Assembly (NCBI GenBank): GCA_964019695.1
Contig: OZ026515.1
Location: 142,794,152-142,858,151 of the forward strand
Reading direction: 5' to 3'
Length of the DNA stretch: 64,000 nucleotides
DNA from: Loripinus fragilis
Taxonomy: Eukaryota; Mollusca; Bivalvia; Lucinida; Lucinidae
The translations under genes were made by a program, and so were the position numbers. The notes under the pieces were generated by a model that saw only the letters and a program-made list of their open reading frames with translations, did no database searches and was not told where the DNA came from. Of this stretch, positions 41,601-50,600 are shown piece after piece; within the stretch, counting starts at the first letter, position 1; each line of letters begins with the position of its first letter.

Positions 41601-44600
41601 ATAAATATTACATTTCCTGCTAGGGTGATAGTCGAAAATATCATCCCTCGAAATATGATTATTAACCTCGGCTGCACCTCGGTTGATAATCACATTCCTT
41701 GGGATGATATTTTCGACTATCACCCGCGCAGGGAATGTAATATTTATATAGTGTTTACCTCCCTATAATTTGAAATACTGATAGTTCGAAATAAAACCTC
41801 TAGTCGTTAGGACTTTGAATTTAGGACTGTACTATGTATCGAAATACTGCGTTTATGGTATCATCAGTTTGAACCATGGTTTAGCCAACTATAATTCCAA
41901 ACTGCTAATACAAGTAGAAGAGTTAAAATAAGTACAATATGATACAATATTAAAGTTTTGTTTAGTAATGAAGGCCACCTGCCTATATATACTACAAAAC
42001 TTGCACAATACAATAACGACAATTTTTTTAACAATATGATTATACGTCAATTTTGATATATATAAGAACCGTTTCTTTGGGAAAGTTCTTTTGATAATCC
42101 ACAGCATATGTTTTAGTCGAGAAAAAAAATTGAATTACATATTCTTATACTGAATAACATGTAGTACCAAAAATGAATCATTATTTATAGGAATCTGTTT
42201 TTGTATATATTTACGGATAGTTCAGAATCAGGCATTATTATCCGATGGACTATAAACAATGTACTTCTTGTTATTTTTAACAAGACTGGCCCAAACCAGT
42301 CCATACACTAGTGATAAACATATGAATATACACAGTACTGGTAGGCAGGCACTGGTACACGGTCATGTGACAAATGAACCATGGAATATGACTGGAAAAA
42401 CGTTGAAAATGACATTAAGCACTAAACAAATGAGTATAAATTAGACAACAATAGAGCGAATGGCAAGATATTAATTTTCTCACTTGTAGAGTGACTACTT
42501 GCTGAGTGGATCATCACTGTCATTTCAAAAAAGTAAGAAAGAAGGCAAAGATCTCGTCTAGGTGCACGTCATGCAGGTATTAAATTACTAGCAGCTCCTG
42601 CGAAATTTGCTTTACTGATTCAGGGTAGAACTAATCCGAAAAGCTATTTTATTAATGCTTTTATTCACATAATCAAAGATAGTAAATAATGAACTTACAG
42701 TTAAGCACCATTTACAATTAAAAATGACGACAAATGTTTCTTAAATGTCAAATTTTCCAAACATATTAATCATTTAAATAATTTCAATTATTCAATATAT
42801 TTGATATGCGCAATACTACTTAAAACCTAATCATCATGTTTCAACACGAGTCAATTTTTTAAAATATGTGTTTTACGTTTGTCTTTGTCATACTGTCTTG
42901 TCTGTTTCTTGCAGCCTTGTGGTCACCTGCTGGGAAAGAGCTGACCTCTGGGCTCTCTTGTATGTGATATTTTTCTTGTGGTTTTGTCACTTTCCATTGT
43001 GGTGTCCTGGGTCAGGTGTGGTACTTGATTGTATCGATTCCTGATATTTGCCTTCTCCCTTTGTAATATCATAGCTCAAACATTAGAATCCGTGTTGATG
43101 GCCTTAAAATCTTCAAGTAACACTTTCAGCTGACATATGTTGTTTCTACTGCTAGCATGGAATCCATAGGTGTAAAACTAACCATACCACGTCACAGAAC
43201 ACTGTCATTGTGTGTGTTTTTTTTACTTTACTCCTGGTATGTTGGCGTGGTTTGTCAATTTTATTTTTAGCAATTGTCTCGCTGGACAGTGGGGCTGGTT
43301 GCTTTGCTCGCTAAGAATCATTTATTTATTTTTAGAACGACAGGATCAAGGGCGAACGTTTTGCTGGTAAAATATGTAAACGCAAAAACATGCTCTGGAA
43401 ATATCAGTTGTCAGTGGTCCAAAATATATATACAGTTTAAAATCTGTTAAAACTAAGTACATCGACAACTGATAGAATCTAGTAGCTGGACACTCGGTGG
43501 CAAACAGTAAGATTAGCCCTGAATCCCTCCAGTGTTGGCGCTGATGTTGTTCCAGATGGTAGCATGTTCCAGTCTGTGATTGTTACTCTTGATATGTTGG
43601 CGTGGTTTGTCATTTTTATGTTTGGCAGTTGTCTCGCTGGACAGTGGGGCTGGTTGCTTTGCTTGCTTAATAATGTAATGGTGGTTCTTCACAGATGGAC
43701 AGCCGGCGCAAAAAACACCACTAAGCACAGCCAAAAACAAGCACCAGTCATAAATCAACCAGTGCACCAGTGAATTCATCTAGAAAAAAAACGGATTGTA
43801 TTCGCTCAGGGTATTTATTGAGTATGTGGACAAACAAACTCTCACAATTAAAGAGATAACTATAGGTATAAAGCAGTATTCAATGTATGGCTATGCACGC
43901 AAACTGTTGTAGGAAGCCTTCTTTTTCTGACTATAGAAAAGTGGGATACAACATAAATAGTATGCTACAGTCATAAACAGTCACTGTTTATACCTCGTAG
44001 TTGCCTCTTTATTGCACCATGGTGATTCAGGTCTCGGACTGAATGACAATCCTGCGCGCATACTTTCATCAGTTGGTTGGTGTCTGTTGCTTGTCTCTGA
44101 CTGCGTCCATGGTGGCTCGAATGGTGTGTTTAATGCTCTGACTGTCTGTCAGTTATGAGTCATTTCTTTGTTTCATCGCCGTTAGTTAATTTGATTTGAA
44201 ATAAATTACGTGAGTCTTCTAGCGAGGGGCTAACTATGTGCTTTTTTTAACAACAGCAGAATCTATATAGCGATGATTTGGCAATAAAATATTTAATTGG
44301 CTGTCAGGTACTATATTGTTAAAGACATGACTGGGCTGCATAAGGAGGATTACAATTCACAGTTTCATTCTGTCTCTAGATCTCATACAGATAGCATCTC
44401 CAAATAACCAATCAAGTTGCTATATTAGCCATTTCTGTCCTCTGATTGGCTTAGCGAATTTCACACCTTTACATATACAGGTAAATTGACCCTTCCCAGA
44501 TTGAAAATCCTGTCTATTGTTGCTTTCGCTGAATTTTGTGGTTTTATGTTTGGTCCATGTATTGTTTATAATGTCTTTCAGTTTAAGTATTATCTCGCTG

Positions 44601-47600
44601 AAGTGAAGATGCTGTTGGTTTTATTTTAATTGTGTGTGTTATGTTTAGTCTGTCTTATATCGCTGAGAAAGACAGAGTTAGTAGTGCCTACGTTAATCGA
44701 AATCTCGCTTGAATTTGTGTGGCTTTGTCTGTATGTGTTCTTATAACTATTACTCACGGTCCCATGAGTTGGTCTAATATTTGTATTTTGCCATCTCCAA
44801 ACCTTTTAATTATAATCTCTTTGACTTTTTATACAAACGTATATATTTCCATCTCTCTCTTTCTCTCTCTCTCTCACTCTCTCTCTGTCTATCTCTGTCT
44901 CTCTCTCTGGTTCCTTTACTTTAAATATTTTCTTACTATCGAAGTGCTGTTAGTGTTATGTGTCTCTTACTTGTGGCGCTAACTGTTGGTCTGTGGTTAT
45001 GACATTTTCTGGCCGTACTTACTTTCGTTTTGAAGTATTTAACATTTACGATAAATAAGATAAGCTTAAATTTTAAGTAGTTAATTTCCCATTTCTGGGT
45101 GGAGATTTCCTTCGCTCTCCTTTAAATGGTGTATATATTTTGCAAGTTATTTGTTTTGCAAGATAATGTTCAAACGTAAGTGACTTCAACAATAGAAACC
45201 AATTTTTGAGTGCTAAGTAAATAAAACAAGGCTATCACTATTATAAATTTAGCAAAGCAATTTCTTTATTCTAAGAAAGACACTAAGAGTTGATCGTTAA
45301 ATAAAATGGTGACTTGCCCTGAAAACTCTTCTGCAGCAGGTATATCACAGCCAGTATTTTATGGCGGTTAAGTATAAATCAAAAGATTTGTTGGAACACC
45401 TTCTTTTCATGACAAGCCCAAAAGATCATCAAGCTTCATAAAAAGTTAGATATGTCTTGGATACTACAATGTTTGTGAAGCCTGCTTGCCTGGTTATAAC
45501 CCCAATCACGGGTTTTGGCTATGGTTTCCTCTTTTATTGCACAACGGTGGGCCAGACCTCAGATTCAATGATGAACCTAACCTTAACTTTTATTAGTGGA
45601 TTAGTGACTGATGTTTGCATTTGGCTGGGTTAATAATGGCTCAAGCAGGGGTTTTCTAGAGCTCTGACTATCTCTGAGTTAAGGACACTATTCTTTGTTT
45701 CATCACAGTATAATCGTTGATTTGATCGTTTCCCTGTGGTGAATCATTGGATTAGTTTAGAAGCCTCTGGGAGCTAAAGATTTTGTTTGTGTGTTGACAG
45801 CGGAAAGGGCGAAAATTTGACAAGTAAAATTAATTTAACCACTTTGTGGCTTTAGCAGCTGACCGTTTTAAGGCAATGATTCTGTTGTTTTTTCAATATT
45901 GTTACCAGTGTTTGTTGTGGTTTGGTGTACGGTGCAGTGTTTAGTGTCTTTTGCAATCACCTCGCTGGTTTTCTTATTTTAATTGTCTTGATGTCATTCT
46001 GCTATGTGTATTCCGTGACTCTTCTTCGTGGTGCCGAGGATTTTTCCGCAATATGTAATTGTGTCATTGCCTGGTCATACTCACTTACTTTTCGAGATGT
46101 TGGCATTATTCAACTCTAGATGAATTGGATAAAGGAAAAGTATGCATAATATCCAATATTAGTTTTTTTACCATTGTTGCTTCCCTTGGTAAACACCACG
46201 AGACAATTGAATATTTTATTTTTTCAGAAGGATTAAACCATTTCCTTATTAAAAGAACACGGGTGTTGTTTTGAATAAGTAAATGCTTTATTTATTAAAA
46301 TGAAAACCAGATTATATTGAAATAAAGAGATAATTAATAAATAGCACATAACAGATCATAGAACCACCACTCGCACCAAGAAGTAAATAGCTAAAGAAAG
46401 CCCTACTTCCTGTTATGAGTCAAAGGGGCCCGGCCAAAAACAAGTATATGGTAACAACCCACATTGGAAAGCTGTAGGTCAGGGCTGTCATTGAGTATGA
46501 GCCTAACCCTCCAAAGAGGTCCGCAAACAGTGAAATCCAAGATGAAATGCCGCATAATGCTGCATTACGTCAGGGTCTGCACTGTTCGCTAAGACAAAAT
46601 CGATCTTCAATATCATTTTGGAAATTAAAGTAAGTAATGGTGCAAAGATCAGGAATCGATACAATCAAGTACCACACCTGACCCAGGATACCAATGGGAA
46701 AGTGACAAACTCACAGAAGACACCACAAACGAGAGCCAAGAGGTCAGCCTTTTCCCAGCAGGTGACCACAAAGCACATATAAACAGACGTGCACAAAACA
46801 TAGAATACACAAGACAGAACAAAAACATAAAAGATCCATAAAAGAAGTACCGCCTTGGAACGGTCAGTAAAATATTTTACTGGAGGGCTTAAACCGGTTT
46901 AACGGCGCCAACCTCACCCTTAATTCAGATGTGGATCAAGACACATAGATATTTGGTTTGCATGAAAGACCCCTAACTAATCAATGCATCATCTCCTAAA
47001 ACATATAAATCAAGATATAACAAGGAGATAAAGCAAGGATAAGGACTCAACAGTAAATTAAACTGAATACCGGAGCAAAAGAAATCCAACAGGTAAACCC
47101 CGGTGGGCCCGACAAACAGCCAAAGCATCAGGCCCCTACCATCTCATCAATAGATAAGTCTTTAAGTCGGAACCATCATAGAGTCTGAAGTTCGACCCAC
47201 CGGCGTGCAATTAAAGAGGAAAGCAAAGTTGCCAACCGTGATTGGGTTGACTACCAAGCATGCAGTCTGTTGCAATACATTAATGTTATAGCCAATCTTT
47301 TTATTATGGGAAATTATCTTAATGAACTGCGTTGAAAAATTATTAGAGCCAACAATCTTCTTCAACTTATACACCAAGTCACCATAGAAATCAGGTTCCG
47401 AAAGTCCTTGGCGCAAGAGAGATTTAAGTCCAACTTGGAATTTAGAAATCAAATCATAGTATCGTCTATAAAATTTTGAAAATGTTTTGCGAAGTTTATT
47501 ATACCGATAGCCTTGTTTAAGAAGTTTCTGAGTTAACAATTTATTGCGAGTGTTGAAGTCAGCAACATAGCTAGATGCTCTAGCAAAACGAATGAGTTGA

Positions 47601-50600
47601 GAGATATAGACTCCATAGGATGTAGAACGAGGAACATCACCATCTAAAAATGGGAAATTGACAATTTCAAAATCAAAGTCGTCACGTTTATCATAAATTT
47701 TGGTAGAAACAATATCATTAGAAATTGACAAATGCAAGTCTAAAAATGCGGCTTCGGTATCAGAGGCATATCAAAGCCTGTGATAATGAACCTGCAGGAC
47801 TTTTTTGAATGTAAATTTATAGAAAATTATATTGGTTTGAAAAGTGTTTATTTACGTCTTTTGTTCTTTCAGCTTCACTCTTTTTAAAAATTGCCAAGGA
47901 CTGTGCAATGGAAAACGGACTTTGTACACACCAACCTCGTAAGTAAAAATCTAGAGGGTCTTACTGTAGTGTAGCCCTTTATTTTTTTTGGAATAACATG
48001 CTATCTAAAATAAGAATTTTACATTTAATTGGAAAATATATCTTAACCAAAAAATCTAATCAAAACAGTTTTTGACGTTTGCATACGTTTTCACAAATGA
48101 TGTGATATGTTGGAATTGTAACATTCTTATTGTTTTACGGGCCAAGTGAGCGCAATCGGTAGCCAGTCTGAATGCTTATCCGGGGGTTGTAAGCTTGAAC
48201 CCCACCTGGTCATTTACTTTCCTGGAGATTGATCGTGTAATATTCCCTATGTTGTCCTCCACCTATCCACCTTCTGATTTAAAAAGGGCTCTTTTCGGGT
48301 ACAAGCGAAATTAGGTACACAAAGTACTAGCTAACTGTTTAGTCTAAGCTTGCCCAAAATCGTAGTTATGTTAAATAACCACCATATTGCTTCTAGTACC
48401 TGAAACTTATTGCTTTATGCCTAGTAATATTGCTTCTAGCACCAAGGGCGAAACTGATTACTGGTAAATAGTGCAGACCTCTTAGCGTCTTATCTGTTTT
48501 TAAAGTACCATTTACTGGTAGGGTTAATTAGCCCATTTAAGCTAAAGCACTTAGTGGACGGTTGCATTTCAGCTAGGTTTCTAGGTGTTTTATCATTCAT
48601 ATTATAACAGAACTTTACAATGTATGCACTTTCCATTACTTCTCATGAGCAGTTTCAATAAAACCGAATGTTCTGACACATGGCTTGCATTTTCCTTTAC
48701 TTCACTTGTACAGCCTCAATAAAACTGAGTTTTCTGACACATGGCTTGCACTTTCCATCACTTCACATGAACAGCCTCAATAGATAGAGGATATTTACTT
48801 TTTTGAAGTGAATACCAAATATATTTCATCAAGTGTGGGGAAAAAATCAGTATTTTTCTCGAGTGCGCAGCACGAGTGAAAATGCTGATATTTTCACTGC
48901 ACGAGATAAAAAATATTTGGTATTTGCCAAAAAAAAGTAAATTTTCTTTTTATTTTATGCTCAACGGAAATACAGAAAGCACAACCTAACTTTTTCCTTG
49001 GTCGTTTATCGTTCGATTTAACTTTTGCAGTGTGTTCATTGGGTATAACAACCAAGAAAATGGCTTAGAATCATATTTTAACGAATGAATTGCAAGAAAT
49101 CAGCTTTTAAAGAAAGTCTATTGAGTCAGGTCACGCCAGGTTAAACAGTGACGTCATTTTGTTTGATGATTACGTCACAACATGTGTAGCGTTATTTCTG
49201 ACAGATATCCTTCACTTAAAAGTTATAACATTTTGATAAAAAATCCCAGTCCCAAAATTGCCAAGAAAGCCTCATTTTGCTACAGTAAAAATACAAATCG
49301 TATCAGTCACTAGTGAAATAATACGATATTTTTTCACTGTAGAGAAATACAGCATACTCAAATAAACTGAGTGTTCTGACACATGACATGCACTTTCATT
49401 TACTTCTCATGAACATACTCAATAAAACGGAGTGTTGTGACACATGGTTTGCACTTTTCTTTACTTCTCATTAACATACTCAATAAAACGGAGTGTTCTG
49501 ACACATGGCTTGCACTTTCCTATACTTCACATGAACATACTCAATAAAACCGCGTGTTCTGACACATGGCTTGCACTTTTCTTTACTTCTCATGAACAGA
49601 CTTAATAAAACCGAGTGTTCTGACACATTGCTTGCACTTTCATTTGCTTCTCACGAACAGACTCAATAAACCGAGTGTTCTGACACATTGCTTGCACTTT
49701 CATTTGCTTCTCATGAACAGACTCAATAAACCGAGTGTTCTGACACATTGCTTGCACTTTCATTTGCTTCTCATGAACAGACTCAATAAACCGAGTGTTC
49801 TGACACATTGCTTGCACTTTCATTTGCTTCTCATGAACAGACTCAATAAAGCGAGTGTTCTGACACATTGCTTGCACTTTCATTTGCTTCTCATGAACAG
49901 ACTCAATAAAACCGAAAGCTCTGAAACATGGCTTGCACTTTCCTTCACTTCTCATGAACAGATTGAATACTAGAACTGTGTCCATGGGACACGGATGCCC
50001 CCGCTGTTTCCAAATTCGTATTAATAGGGAATTGTCATTAACAAAGGGCAATAACTCCTTAAAACATGGTGCCGTATAGACCATTATCAAACTTGAAGAA
50101 AACATCATGGTACTAAACAATGTGACAAAGTTTCATAGAATTCTGATCCAAACTATTCGACTTAGAGAGCATACATCATTTAAAACGGTGATTTTTCATA
50201 AACAAAGGGCCATAACTGCTGAAAGCATGGTGCGATATGGACCATTATCGGTACTTAACAATTTGACCAAGTTTCATAAAATTCTGATATAAAATATTCG
50301 ACAAAGAGAGCGGACATCGTTTAAAATGGTGAATTTTCATAAACAAAGGGCCATAACTACAGAAAGCATGATGCAATATGAACCATTATCGAACTTGAAG
50401 GAGACATCGTGGTACTGAACAATGTGACCACGTTTCATAAAATTCTGATAAAAAATATTCGAGTTTGAGAGCGGACGTCGTCGGGACAGACGTACGTTAT
50501 TACGTACGTACGTACGTACGGACAGGGGTAACACTTGATGCCCCGGTCATTATCATGGCGAGGGCATAAACATAGAGTGTTTTGTGTTCAGATTGTGTAG

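Noticed and set aside
48645..49975. Regularly spaced repeats resembling a CRISPR array
   Set aside because: Units are contiguous 60-bp tandem repeats without unique spacers, in an animal genome.
49602..50120. Repetitive 172- and 113-codon frames on opposite strands, looking like a repeat protein
   Set aside because: The 60-bp unit is a multiple of three, so any frame without a stop stays open; no gene features.
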